A stretch of 64,000 bases of DNA from assembly GCF_900188485.1 (NCBI RefSeq), contig NZ_FZPH01000002.1, forward strand, positions 372,001 through 436,000, read 5' to 3'. This DNA comes from Asanoa hainanensis (GTDB lineage Bacteria > Actinomycetota > Actinomycetes > Mycobacteriales > Micromonosporaceae). Position 1 is the stretch's first letter, and each line of letters opens with the position of its first letter. A program made the translations under genes and the position numbers. Below, one piece after another: positions 10,432-19,178 of this stretch. The notes beneath the pieces were generated by a model. The model was not told where the DNA came from. It was given only the letters and a program-made list of their open reading frames with translations, and made no database searches.

Positions 10432-11121
10432 ATGAGAGCCCGGGTTCTGGTGGTGGACGACGATCCCGCGTTGGCGGAGATGCTCGGCATCGTGCTGCGC
10501 AGTGAGGGGTTCCTGCCCTCGTTCGTGGCCGACGGCGAGCGTGCCCTGTCCGCGTTCCGTGACAACCGGCCCGACATCGTGCTGCTCGATCTGATGCTTC
10601 CGGGCATGAGCGGCATCGACGTGGCCCGGTCGATCCGGTCCGAGTCGGGCGTCCCGATCGTCATGCTGACCGCCAAGAGCGACACCGTCGACGTGGTCCT
10701 CGGGCTCGAGTCCGGCGCCGACGACTACGTGGTCAAGCCGTTCAAGCCCAAGGAGCTCGTGGCGCGGATGCGCGCCCGGCTGCGCCGGGGCGAAGACGCG
10801 GCGCCCGAGATGTTGACCATCGGCCCGCCCGGCAACCAGATCACCATCGACGTGCCGGCACACACGGTGACCAGGGACAACGAAGAGGTCAAGCTGACCC
10901 CGCTCGAGTTCGACCTGCTGGTCGCGCTGGCCCGCAAGCCGCGGCAGGTGTTCACCCGCGAGGTGCTGCTGGAGCAGGTCTGGGGCTACCGGCACGCGGC
11001 CGACACCCGCCTGGTCAACGTGCACGTGCAGCGACTACGCGCCAAGATCGAGCCCGACCCCGAGCGGCCGGAGATCATCCTCACCGTCCGTGGTGTCGGC
11101 TACAAGGCTGGCACCGGATAA
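10432..11121 (+). CDS. mtrA: Response regulator MtrA
   Basis: OmpR/PhoB-family response regulator, 229 residues. The acidic pocket is D9-D10-D11, the phospho-acceptor is D53 (VLLLDLMLPG), and the conserved Thr and Lys are T80 and K102 (VVKPFKP). The C-terminal winged helix (LTPLEFDLLVALARKPRQVF to VRGVGYKAGTG) binds DNA. It pairs with MtrB, 13 bases downstream, and with LpqB. In actinobacteria MtrAB controls cell-wall metabolism, cell division and osmotic responses. Gene order matches M. tuberculosis Rv3246c-Rv3244c. The 170 bases upstream, shared with the divergent membrane operon, must hold the promoters; no clear consensus is visible. Confidence 0.96.
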   Translation: MRARVLVVDDDPALAEMLGIVLRSEGFLPSFVADGERALSAFRDNRPDIVLLDLMLPGMSGIDVARSIRSESGVPIVMLTAKSDTVDVVLGLESGADDYVVKPFKPKELVARMRARLRRGEDAAPEMLTIGPPGNQITIDVPAHTVTRDNEEVKLTPLEFDLLVALARKPRQVFTREVLLEQVWGYRHAADTRLVNVHVQRLRAKIEPDPERPEIILTVRGVGYKAGTG

Positions 11122-11134
11122 CGTTGGTTCCGCT

Positions 11135-12829
11135 GTGAGCAGAGCGTCACTCCTCGAGATCTCCCGAACGGCCCGGGCCCGTGCCCGGGCTCTTTGGGGT
11201 CTCGTCGTCCGGCAGGTGACGCTCTTCCTGGTCACGATCGAGCACACCTGGCGCCGCTCGCTCCAGGTCCGGGTGGTCACCCTGACCCTGGTGGTCTCCA
11301 GCCTGCTGGTCGCCGTGTTCGCCTACGTCGTGGCCTACCGCAGCTCGACGATCCTGCTCGACCGGGCCAAGCAGAGCGTCGACGCCCAGCTCGACAGCGG
11401 CCAGGCCTTCGCCAGCGAGCAGCTCATCGTCTTCGGCAAGCCCTTCGAGCCCAACGTGCGGGGCACCCTCCAGGACATCGTGTCGAACCTCGCCGGCGGT
11501 GACTCGCAGGACCCGAGCTCGGGTCTGGTGGTCGTCCGGGCCGACAACGTCAACGAGATCACCGCCGTGCAGTCCCGCCCGGGCGACATCTCCGGCGTGC
11601 TCGGCGGCGACATCACCCGGGTGGTCCGCGACGGTGGCCGGGCGACCGCCATCCGGTCCGGCAACCTCGGCGCCGGGCAGGTGAAATACCTGGTCAAGGG
11701 CACGCCCGTCAGCACCAAGTTCGGGCAGGTCGAGCTCTACTACATCGAGCCGCTCACCACCCAGGACTCGGCGGCGACCCAGATCAACGCGACGGTGCTG
11801 GCCACCGGCGCCACTCTGGTGCTGCTGCTCGGCCTGCTCTCGGCGCTCGTTACGCGGCTGGTCGTCCGGCCCGTCCGGGTGGCCGCCCGCACGGCGCAGC
11901 GGCTCTCCGCCGGCCTGCTCGACCAACGGATGGTCGTCTCCGGCGAAGACGACCTGGCCCTGCTCGCCGCCTCGTTCAACCAGATGGCCGCCAACCTGCA
12001 GCGCCAGATCGTCCGGCTCGAAGACATGTCCCGCCTGCAGCGCCGGTTCACCTCCGACGTCTCGCACGAGCTGCGCACGCCGCTGACCACCGTCCGGATG
12101 GCGGCCGACCTGATCTTCGCCGAGCGCGAGCGGTTCCCGGCCGACGTGTCGCGCACCGCCGAGATCCTGCAGACCGAGCTCGACCGGTTCGAGAGCCTGC
12201 TCACCGACCTGCTGGAGATCAGCCGCTACGACGCCGGCTTCGCCATGCTCGACGCCGAGCCCACCGACCTGGTGCCGCTCGTGCACCGCGGCGTCGAGCC
12301 CCTGCGCGCGCTGGCCGAACGGTGCGGGGTCGAGCTCCGGGTCGAGGTGCCGGCCAGCCCGGTGATCGTCGAGGCCGACCCGCGCCGGGTCGAGCGGATC
12401 CTGCGCAACCTGGTCGGCAACGCGGTCGAGCACGCCGAGGGTCGGCCGGTCGTGGTGCGCCTGGTGTCCGACGGCGTCGCGGCGGCGGTCGCGGTCCGCG
12501 ACCACGGCCTCGGGCTCAAGCCCGGCGAGGAGAAGCTGGTCTTCAACCGGTTCTGGCGGGCCGACCCGTCCCGGGCGCGGCAGACCGGCGGCACGGGCCT
12601 CGGCTTGTCGATCAGCCTCGAAGACGCGCGCCTGCACGGCGGTTGGCTGGAGGCCTGGGGTGCCCCGGGCCAGGGCGCCCAGTTCCGGTTGACCCTCCCG
12701 GTGCGGGCCGGCGACCGGCTCACCGCCTCGCCGGTGCGGCTGGTGCCCGAAGACGCCGACGTGCCCGCGGTGACGCCGCCGCCGCAACCCCGTGCGATCA
12801 CCCAGGCCCCGGCGGAGGTGGCACCGTGA
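11135..12829 (+). CDS. mtrB: Sensor histidine kinase MtrB
   Basis: Membrane histidine kinase, 564 residues, starting at GTG 11135. Membrane segments near residues 40-65 (VVTLTLVVSSLLVAVFAYVV) and 215-240 (VLATGATLVLLLGLLSALVT) flank an extracytoplasmic sensor region. HAMP follows at about 240-290, then the H-box DVSHELRTPLTTVRM with the autophosphorylated H311. N-box, D-box and G-box motifs are seen as RNLVGNAVEHA, VRDHGLGL and TGGTGLGLSI. The C-terminal tail is Pro-rich. It phosphorylates MtrA. Its stop overlaps the lpqB start as GTGA, which couples kinase and lipoprotein production. Confidence 0.96.
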   Translation: MSRASLLEISRTARARARALWGLVVRQVTLFLVTIEHTWRRSLQVRVVTLTLVVSSLLVAVFAYVVAYRSSTILLDRAKQSVDAQLDSGQAFASEQLIVFGKPFEPNVRGTLQDIVSNLAGGDSQDPSSGLVVVRADNVNEITAVQSRPGDISGVLGGDITRVVRDGGRATAIRSGNLGAGQVKYLVKGTPVSTKFGQVELYYIEPLTTQDSAATQINATVLATGATLVLLLGLLSALVTRLVVRPVRVAARTAQRLSAGLLDQRMVVSGEDDLALLAASFNQMAANLQRQIVRLEDMSRLQRRFTSDVSHELRTPLTTVRMAADLIFAERERFPADVSRTAEILQTELDRFESLLTDLLEISRYDAGFAMLDAEPTDLVPLVHRGVEPLRALAERCGVELRVEVPASPVIVEADPRRVERILRNLVGNAVEHAEGRPVVVRLVSDGVAAAVAVRDHGLGLKPGEEKLVFNRFWRADPSRARQTGGTGLGLSISLEDARLHGGWLEAWGAPGQGAQFRLTLPVRAGDRLTASPVRLVPEDADVPAVTPPPQPRAITQAPAEVAP

Positions 12830-14604
12830 GTCGCCGCAGGATCGGCGCGTTGGTCGTCGCGGCCGGCCTCGCCGCCGGGCTGGTGGCCGGCTGCGGGATA
12901 CCCGACCACACCGACGTCCAGGTCGACCAGGCCGGCCCGCGGGCCGGCTCCGACCAGCAGCCCACCATCCCGCAGCCGGCGAAACGGACGGAGGCGAGCA
13001 CCCCCAAGGAGTTCGTCCGCAACTTCCTGGCCGCCGCGGCGGGCGAGTTCGACCCGGGCGGCCCCACCAGCCAGCGCCTCCAGGACTACGTGGCCGGCGA
13101 CGCCACCCGCAACTTCTCGCTCAAGGACGAGGTCACGGTCGTCCGGGTCGGCGAGATCACGGTCGCGGACGACAACGTCCACGTCCACGTCGCCGTCGAC
13201 CAGATCGGCATCCTCAACTCGGCGGGTGTGATCCTCGCGCCGACCTCGACCGCCACCGGGTACGACCTGCAGATCAGGGCCGAGTCCGGCAGCGGCGGTG
13301 GCTGGCGGGTCGTCAAGGCGCCGAGCGAGGTGCTGCTCGACGTCGAGGCGCTCAAGAGCTACTACACCGAGCAGACGGTCTACTTCTGGAACACCGACCG
13401 CACGGCGTTGGTGCCCGACCTGCGCTGGCTGCCCAGCGAGGTGCCGCTGTCCCGGGTGCCGACCGAGCTGCTGGCGATGATCGAGGGCGGTCCGTCGCCC
13501 TGGCTCGCCGGCGTGGCCGTGGGGCTGCCGAAGGACAGCAAGCTGCTGATCAACGCGCCCATCGTCAACGGTCAGCTCACGATGAACTGGTCGCCGACGG
13601 CCGTCAGCAACGACTCCGGCGGCGACTACCTCGCGCGGCAGGTGGCCTGGACGGTGAGCGAGCTCGGCACCCAATCGTTGCAGCTCAAGATCAACGGCCA
13701 GCTCAAGGGGAAGTACGACAGCGTCCGGGAGCTGATCGACCGCACGCCGTACCCGATCGCTCCCGAGGCGCACGCGTACGCCGTGCTCGACCACAAGATC
13801 GGGGCGCTCGGCTTGCCGGCCGGCACGCCGGCACCCGTACCGCTGACCGACGCGGTCAACAAGGACGTGCAATGGGCCGCCTTCAACCGGACCTCCGGCG
13901 GGATGGACGCCGCGGTCGTTACGGTCGGCCCCGAGCTGCGGCTGGGTTCGGGCGTCGGCGGCAGCCCCGTCGAGGCGCTGACCCTCGTGCCCGGAGTCAA
14001 GCCGACGGCCGCGCCCGTGTGGCTGCCACGGTCCCGGACCGGGCTGGTGCCCACCGAGAAGGGGCTTTACCGTTTCGGCCCTGACCACAAGGCGGACCCG
14101 GCCCCCATCAAGGGCCTCAAGGATGTCACCGCGGTGGCGGCCGCACTCGACGGCCAGCGGATCGCGGTCATCGCCAACGGAAAGCTCTACGTCGTGCCGG
14201 TCTCGGTCATGCAGGACGGCGAGCTGGTCTTCGGTGACGCGCGGCTGCTCGACCCGCAGCTCGAATCCGTGACAGCCGTCGCCTGGAGTGGCGAGACCGC
14301 CGTGTCCGTGGGCGGCAAGGACGGCGCCGACCGCATGTCGATCGTCGACGTCAGCGTCGACGGCGCGCGCCGCACCCCGCGGATCTACGACGCGGAGGGT
14401 GCGATCAGCATGATCGCCGCGTACCCGGAGATCCGGGTGCTCGACCGCTCCACCACGATGCTCTACCAGGCCCAGAACCTCGCCTGGCTGGCCGCCGGCT
14501 CGTCGACGCAGATCGAACGTTCGATGGTGGTCGGCGCGCCGGCGAGCCCGTCGCCGGGCCCCGGTGGCGACCCTCAGCCGATCGCACCCTTCTTCGTCTA
14601 CTGA
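12826..14604 (+). CDS. lpqB: Lipoprotein LpqB
   Basis: Lipoprotein of 592 residues; the lipobox is LVAGC with C23. A GerMN-like domain covers about residues 50-320 (for example SYYTEQTVYFWNTDRTALVP), and the C-terminal part is a beta-propeller-like domain. In mycobacteria LpqB interacts with the extracytoplasmic domain of MtrB and modulates MtrA phosphorylation. The GTG start overlaps mtrB by 4 bases, consistent with this partnership. The protein acts at the outer face of the membrane. The short Ser/Pro-rich C-terminus (ASPSPGPGGDPQPIAPFFVY) is typical. Confidence 0.94.
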   Translation: MSRRRIGALVVAAGLAAGLVAGCGIPDHTDVQVDQAGPRAGSDQQPTIPQPAKRTEASTPKEFVRNFLAAAAGEFDPGGPTSQRLQDYVAGDATRNFSLKDEVTVVRVGEITVADDNVHVHVAVDQIGILNSAGVILAPTSTATGYDLQIRAESGSGGGWRVVKAPSEVLLDVEALKSYYTEQTVYFWNTDRTALVPDLRWLPSEVPLSRVPTELLAMIEGGPSPWLAGVAVGLPKDSKLLINAPIVNGQLTMNWSPTAVSNDSGGDYLARQVAWTVSELGTQSLQLKINGQLKGKYDSVRELIDRTPYPIAPEAHAYAVLDHKIGALGLPAGTPAPVPLTDAVNKDVQWAAFNRTSGGMDAAVVTVGPELRLGSGVGGSPVEALTLVPGVKPTAAPVWLPRSRTGLVPTEKGLYRFGPDHKADPAPIKGLKDVTAVAAALDGQRIAVIANGKLYVVPVSVMQDGELVFGDARLLDPQLESVTAVAWSGETAVSVGGKDGADRMSIVDVSVDGARRTPRIYDAEGAISMIAAYPEIRVLDRSTTMLYQAQNLAWLAAGSSTQIERSMVVGAPASPSPGPGGDPQPIAPFFVY

Positions 14605-14605
14605 C

Positions 14606-15304
14606 GTGGTCCTCGCCGCGCTCGCCGACCTGGTGCTGCCGGCCGAGTGCGCGGGCTGCCGCGCCGCGCACGTGCCGCTGCGCCAGGGAACGTGCGCCGA
14701 CTGCGCCGTCGCCCTGGCCGCGCTGCGCCCGCGGGTGGTGCGCCCGGACCCCGCGCCGCCCGGCCTGCCGCCCTGTGTCGCGACCGGGGAGTACGCGGGC
14801 CCACTGCGGGAGACGCTGCTCGCCTACAAGGAGCGCGGCCGGGTGTCGCTGGCGGCCCCGCTGGGTGCGCTGCTCGCCGAGTCCGTCGCCACCGCGGCCG
14901 GTGGCACCCGCCGCCCGGTCCTGCTGGTGCCGGTGCCGTCGACGGCCGCCGCGGTCCGGGAGCGGCACGGCGACCACCTCCGCCGGCTCGCCGACCGCGC
15001 CGCGAAGACGTTGCGCCGGGCCGGTTGGCCGACGATCGTGGCGCGACCGGTGCGCGCGTTGCCGAAACCGGACGCCACCCACCTCGACAGTGCGCAGCGG
15101 GCAATTGCCGCAGCGGCAGCCTTCCGGCTCCGGCCGACCAAGCGCACCCGAACCGCCGCGGCCGGGCGCGTGGTGGTCGTCGTCGACGACATCGTCACGA
15201 CCGGCGCCACGCTCGCCGCGTTGACGACGTTGCTGACCCGGGCCGAGATTCCCGTCGATGCCGCCGCTCTTATCGCAGCGACACGCAAACGTCACCCTCA
15301 GTAG
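14606..15304 (+). CDS. ComF-like phosphoribosyltransferase-fold protein
   Basis: 232-residue ComF/GntX-type protein. The N-terminus has a zinc-binding cysteine cluster (CAGC near residue 15, CADC near 31). The C-terminal half holds the PRPP-binding signature VVVVDDIVTTGATL and a preceding PVPSTAAAVRERHGDH segment. The GTG at 14606 lies 1 base after the lpqB stop. The M. tuberculosis counterpart is Rv3242c in the same gene order. In naturally competent bacteria ComF helps DNA uptake; in actinobacteria its job is not established, and placement in the mtrAB-lpqB operon is conserved without explanation. Confidence 0.88.
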   Translation: MVLAALADLVLPAECAGCRAAHVPLRQGTCADCAVALAALRPRVVRPDPAPPGLPPCVATGEYAGPLRETLLAYKERGRVSLAAPLGALLAESVATAAGGTRRPVLLVPVPSTAAAVRERHGDHLRRLADRAAKTLRRAGWPTIVARPVRALPKPDATHLDSAQRAIAAAAAFRLRPTKRTRTAAAGRVVVVVDDIVTTGATLAALTTLLTRAEIPVDAAALIAATRKRHPQ

Positions 15305-15366
15305 ATCCGTTTTCACCCGATCGCGCCCACTGGGCGAAACTTCTCCGAACCCCCGGGTTGACAGGG

Positions 15367-15396
15367 GGTGACTGGGACGCCGAGCGGCGTTAGCGT
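15367..15396 (+). promoter_or_regulatory. Possible hpf promoter
   Basis: GTGACT (15367-15372) and TAGCGT (15391-15396) are separated by 18 bases and would start a leader of about 150 bases ahead of hpf. A perfect TTGACA also occurs at 15358-15363 but is 27 bases from that -10. Between this site and the GTG at 15556 I see no gene and no clear riboswitch, only an AAAGGAGG-like purine stretch near 15455 that belongs to no start. Confidence 0.35.
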
Positions 15397-15555
15397 GAAG
15401 TTCACCGGGGTAGGACTGTGGTCCAAGCCCCGAGGGGGACCCGCATCCGAAAGGAGGCGCACCGTCGGTCGGTCGACGCCCAGGGTCATGACGCGCGGCG
15501 TTGCCGGCCATTTCATCACCACCGCATCAGCACAGATCGTTGTGGGAGGTAACGC

Positions 15556-16197
15556 GTGGACATCGTCGTCAAGGGCCGAAACGTTGAGGTGCCCGAGCAT
15601 TTCCGGATCCATGTAGCCGACAAGTTGGCGAAGGTCGAACGCTACGACCAGAAGCTGATCCGGGTCGACGTCGAACTATTCCACGAGCGCAATCCGCGCC
15701 AGTCCGACCACTGCCAACGCGTGGAGATCACCTGCGCGTCCCGTGGGCCGGTGGTCCGCGCCGAGGCTTGCGCGTCCGACTTCTACGCCGCCCTCGACCT
15801 GGCCATCACCCGGCTCGACAGCCGGTTGCGCCGGGCCGCCGACCGCCGTCGCGTACACCGCGGTCGCACGCCCGTCTCGGTGGCCGAGCACACGGCTTCG
15901 CTGCCGTCGGCCACGGCACCACTCGTGCCGAACGCCCGGCAGTCGAGCACCGCGGTCCTCGAAGACCCGGCCGACCGCTACTCGGTGCTCACCCAGGGGG
16001 AACAGGACGACCAGCCGTGGCACGTCGCACGGGTGAAGGAGCACCCGGGCGAGCCGATGACCGTCGACGACGCGCTCTTCCAGATGGAGCTCGTCGGGCA
16101 CGACTTCTATCTCTTCAACGACAAGGAAAGCGGCCAGCCGAGCGTCGTGTACCGCCGCAAGGGCTACGACTACGGGATCATCTCGCTACAGGTGTGA
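15556..16197 (+). CDS. hpf: Ribosome hibernation promoting factor (long HPF)
   Basis: Long-form HPF, 213 residues. The N-terminal S30AE domain (residues 1 to about 105) starts DIVVKGRNVEVPEHFRIHV. A variable linker and the C-terminal dimerisation domain follow at about 150-213 (DDALFQMELVGHDFYLF to YRRKGYDYGIISLQV). It binds the 30S subunit and dimerises 70S ribosomes into inactive 100S particles in stationary phase or stress. The GTG start follows GGGAGGT. It equals Rv3241c in the M. tuberculosis order and precedes secA here, although an insertion of about 4.3 kb on the minus strand separates them. The 3' end overlaps the convergent amine-ligase gene by 12 bases. Confidence 0.95.
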   Translation: MDIVVKGRNVEVPEHFRIHVADKLAKVERYDQKLIRVDVELFHERNPRQSDHCQRVEITCASRGPVVRAEACASDFYAALDLAITRLDSRLRRAADRRRVHRGRTPVSVAEHTASLPSATAPLVPNARQSSTAVLEDPADRYSVLTQGEQDDQPWHVARVKEHPGEPMTVDDALFQMELVGHDFYLFNDKESGQPSVVYRRKGYDYGIISLQV

Positions 16198-17598
16198 GCC
16201 GATAGTGTGCGGGACGAAGTGGGCGTCGTTGCGGGTGATCAGCCCGTCGACGCCCACTCCTTCCCGGATGCCCAGGCCCGCCGGCTCGCCGTCGACCATC
16301 CAGACACCGAGCACCGGGTGGCAGTCGCCTTCCGCGCCGGGGAACGACGGCAGCTCGCGCAACTCCTGGTAGACGAAGCCCTCGCGGCCGTACTCACCGG
16401 TGTTGGCGGCCAGCGGCACGTTGTCGCGGACGAGCTCGACGTTGGCACCCTCGCGGGACCAGATCGGCTTCTTCGCGTACGACGTCATCGTCTCTGGCTT
16501 TTCGAAGTAGGCCGGGAGCAGCAGCTCGCCCTCCGGCTTGTCGCCGAACAGCTCCCAGAGCACCGGCAGCAGGCCCTTGTTGGACCACAGCGCGGCGGTC
16601 CACGGCGGCTCGATCCAGACGGTGCCGCGCTTGGTCGGGTCGGCCATGTTGCGGAAGATCGGCCGGCCGCCCTCCTCGTGCCAGAGCCATTCCCACGGGT
16701 AGAGGATGAAGATCACGTCGATCTGCGGGCCGACCTCGAACTGCCCCTGCTGGAACCGGACGCTGCCGTCGACCTGGTCGACGCCGATCTGGCTCATCGC
16801 GATGAGCTCGGTGGGGAAGCCGGCCTGGGTCGCCGTCTCCATCAGGTAGGCCACGTTCATCCGGTCTTCGCCGGAGGTCTCGCTCGTCTCGTACGCGAAG
16901 TAGATTTTGGGCCGCTCGGGCAGCCACGGGCGCGCCGCGCGCAGCTCGGCCATGTTGCGCCGCCACGCCTCGACGAGCCCCTCGTGCACCGCGTTCCACT
17001 GCCGCTCGTGGTGGTGGGTCTGGCCGGTCTGCTCCAGCCACGACCACTGGATCACCGCGCTCTCCAGCAGCGCGGTCGGCGTCTGCGCGTTGAACTCGAG
17101 CAGCTTCGGCGTGCTGCCCTTGCCCGCGTACCACAGGTCGAACCGCCCGTAGACGCTCGGCGAGTAGTCCGGGGTCTCCGGTCGTCGCGCGTGGGAGCCG
17201 AACAGGTCCTTGTCCGCGTGCGTCCAGGCGTCCTTGTCACCGTCGAACCAGGTGCGGATCACCTGCTCGTGCGCGTACTCCGGAACGCCGATCTTCGCTA
17301 GCCGGCAGGTGTCCGGCCAGCACTCCGCGGAGAGGTAGGCCTCGCGGCGCACCGTGCGGTCCCGCCGCGGGCAGCCGGCGACGATGTGGTCACCGGCGGC
17401 GACGCACATCCGGTGCAGGGTGGTGGCCGCCTGTTCCAGCGCCAGGATCTCGTCGAGGTCGAAGTCGTAGAACGGACCCTCGCGCCAGTACGAGAGGACG
17501 CGCCCGTCGGCCAGGGGAGTGGCGTTGTAGGTCAGCCCGAGCGACGCGTTCGTCTGCTCCCAGCCCTGCCGCTGCACACCATGCGCGACCCGTCGCAC
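16186..17598 (-). CDS. ATP-grasp glutathionylspermidine-synthase-family protein (YgiC-like)
   Basis: 470-residue protein of the glutathionylspermidine synthase C-terminal family, the ATP-grasp amine ligase fold of E. coli YgiC/YjfC. Recognisable blocks are YGRFDLWYAGKGSTPKLLEF, EFNAQTPTALLESAVIQWSW and IDVIFILYPWEWLWHEEGG. ATP-grasp lid residues follow (GTVWIEPPWTAALWSNKGLL). The start is GTG 17598, one base after the stop of the small lipoprotein gene, so both are cotranslated. There is no amidase domain, unlike E. coli Gss. Actinobacteria use mycothiol rather than glutathione, so the true substrate is unlikely to be glutathione plus spermidine. An acid plus amine ligation is the safest prediction. 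Confidence 0.85.
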   Translation of the reverse strand: MRRVAHGVQRQGWEQTNASLGLTYNATPLADGRVLSYWREGPFYDFDLDEILALEQAATTLHRMCVAAGDHIVAGCPRRDRTVRREAYLSAECWPDTCRLAKIGVPEYAHEQVIRTWFDGDKDAWTHADKDLFGSHARRPETPDYSPSVYGRFDLWYAGKGSTPKLLEFNAQTPTALLESAVIQWSWLEQTGQTHHHERQWNAVHEGLVEAWRRNMAELRAARPWLPERPKIYFAYETSETSGEDRMNVAYLMETATQAGFPTELIAMSQIGVDQVDGSVRFQQGQFEVGPQIDVIFILYPWEWLWHEEGGRPIFRNMADPTKRGTVWIEPPWTAALWSNKGLLPVLWELFGDKPEGELLLPAYFEKPETMTSYAKKPIWSREGANVELVRDNVPLAANTGEYGREGFVYQELRELPSFPGAEGDCHPVLGVWMVDGEPAGLGIREGVGVDGLITRNDAHFVPHTIGSHL

Positions 17599-17599
17599 C

Positions 17600-17995
17600 T
17601 CAGCCGCCGGACGACTTGCTGCCGCTGCTGTCGCCGCCGCTGCCGACCACGTTGGACTTCACCGTGCCGTTGCTGACCCGGCCGGTCGCCGGCAGGCCCC
17701 ACGCGGTGCGCTGCGTGGTGTCGTTGTAGGCGAACTTCGAGCCGCCGCCGGGCAGCTTCGCGCCGGGCTTGAGACCCTTGGCGTAGCGCGGCGAATGCGC
17801 CCAGAAGAAGAACCCGCCACGGCCGTCGCCGTCGTCGTCACAGTCGTCCTCGTCGACGATCGTGTCGTTCTGGTCGACGCAGTAGAACGTGTGGTCGTCG
17901 TCGGCCGAATCGCAGGCCGCGGTGCCACCGGCGGCGAGGCCGAGGAACGCGGCACCCAGAACGACGCGCGCGGTGTTGCGCCGCCGAACAGTCAT
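17600..17995 (-). CDS. Small Asp-rich lipoprotein, YgiB-like partner of the ATP-grasp ligase
   Basis: 131-residue predicted lipoprotein. The signal VLGAAFLGLAAGGTAAC ends in a cysteine, followed by a strikingly acidic segment (VDEDDCDDDGDGRGG) with two further cysteines and then a Gly/Ser-rich C-terminus. Three successive ATG codons (18001, 17998, 17995) lie behind GGGAG; the last has the best spacing. In E. coli, ygiB (an outer-membrane-related lipoprotein) precedes ygiC in the same way, so the pairing is conserved in context even though sequence similarity is not demonstrable by eye. Extracytoplasmic location and possible cation binding are inferences from the lipobox and the acidic run. 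Confidence 0.65.
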   Translation of the reverse strand: MTVRRRNTARVVLGAAFLGLAAGGTAACDSADDDHTFYCVDQNDTIVDEDDCDDDGDGRGGFFFWAHSPRYAKGLKPGAKLPGGGSKFAYNDTTQRTAWGLPATGRVSNGTVKSNVVGSGGDSSGSKSSGG

Positions 17996-18065
17996 CATCA
18001 TCTCCCAGGTCCCCGCTGCAAGTGGGCTCACACTAATCGACCACCGCAACGACGGCGATGACCGT

Positions 18066-19178
18066 TCAGCTGGTCTCCCGGAGATCACCGGGTAGCAGTG
18101 CCCAGAGGATGTCGTCGATGCGGCCGCCGGCCATGCCCGGCAAGCGGTTGCGCTGGTAGCCCTCGCGCAGGAAGCCGGCCGCCTCCAGGACGCGCTGCGA
18201 GCCGCCGTTGGTCGGGTTGGTGCCGGCGATCATCCGGGCGATCGCGGTGTTGGCGAACGCCCACCGGCACAGCAGCACGCTGGCCCGGCGGGAGAAGCCA
18301 CGGCCGCGGAACTCCGGCAGCACGCAGTAGCCGATCATCGCCTGCCCGGTCACCGGCTCCTGGTAGTACAGGCCGATGTCGCCGGCCGGCGCACCGGTGG
18401 CCGTGTCGACCATCACCAGGTCGACGCGTTCGCCGAGCAGCCAGCGGCTCTCCGCCCGGGCGCAGCGCAGCCGGATCTCCTCGAGGTCCGGCGGCACCGG
18501 CGGGACGTGCGACGCGACGATGTCAGGGACGCTGAACAGCTGGTGGTAGAAGTCCTCGTCGCCAGGCCGCAGCGGCCGCAGGGTCAGGTCGCCGTCGGTG
18601 AGCTTGCCGCCGGGCAGGTCGGGCAGGGCTCGCTCGACGGGTTTGGCGGGGTCGCCGACCAGCCGGGCCAGCACCGTCACGTCACGCCGGGTTCCGTCGG
18701 CGTTGCGGGCCGCGCCCCGGCGGTTGCCCTCGGGGTGGAAGCCGGCCGCCAGCGCGACCCGGAGGCTCTTCGGGTTGGCCAGGTCGACCAGGATCTCGAG
18801 CCGGTCGAAGCCCTCGGCGAAGGCGCGCTCGGCGACCGCGAGGGTCGCGGCCGTGGTGACGCCCTTGCCACGCGCCCACGGCGCCACCCAGTAGCCGATC
18901 TCGCCCTGCGCCCGGTCGCTGTCGACGTGGTGCAGGCCGATCGTGCCGATCAGCCGGTCGGTGGCCGGGTCGGCGATCGCGAAGCTCGCGCCGCCGGCCT
19001 CCCACTGCGACTGGTCGTTGATCCAGGTCAGGGCATGGTCACGGGTGTACGGCCGAGGCAGGGACGGCAGGAAGCGCTGGATCTGCGGGTCGGCGCAGGC
19101 GGCCACGACGTCCTCGGCGTCGTCGACGCGCAGCGGGCGCAGCCGTACCGTCCGGGTCTCGATGGGTTCCGGTTTCAT
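18066..19178 (-). CDS. Double-domain GNAT N-acetyltransferase
   Basis: 370-residue protein with two GNAT domains. The first (about residues 5-165) carries the acetyl-CoA loop WVAPWARGKGVTTAAT. The second (about 190-365) carries CVLPEFRGRGFSRRAS. Both look like RimJ/RimL-type acetyltransferases that modify N-termini or small molecules. The start overlaps the upstream GNAT gene as ATGA, so the two are cotranslated, giving four GNAT domains from one transcript. The substrate cannot be read from sequence. Confidence 0.88.
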   Translation of the reverse strand: MKPEPIETRTVRLRPLRVDDAEDVVAACADPQIQRFLPSLPRPYTRDHALTWINDQSQWEAGGASFAIADPATDRLIGTIGLHHVDSDRAQGEIGYWVAPWARGKGVTTAATLAVAERAFAEGFDRLEILVDLANPKSLRVALAAGFHPEGNRRGAARNADGTRRDVTVLARLVGDPAKPVERALPDLPGGKLTDGDLTLRPLRPGDEDFYHQLFSVPDIVASHVPPVPPDLEEIRLRCARAESRWLLGERVDLVMVDTATGAPAGDIGLYYQEPVTGQAMIGYCVLPEFRGRGFSRRASVLLCRWAFANTAIARMIAGTNPTNGGSQRVLEAAGFLREGYQRNRLPGMAGGRIDDILWALLPGDLRETS

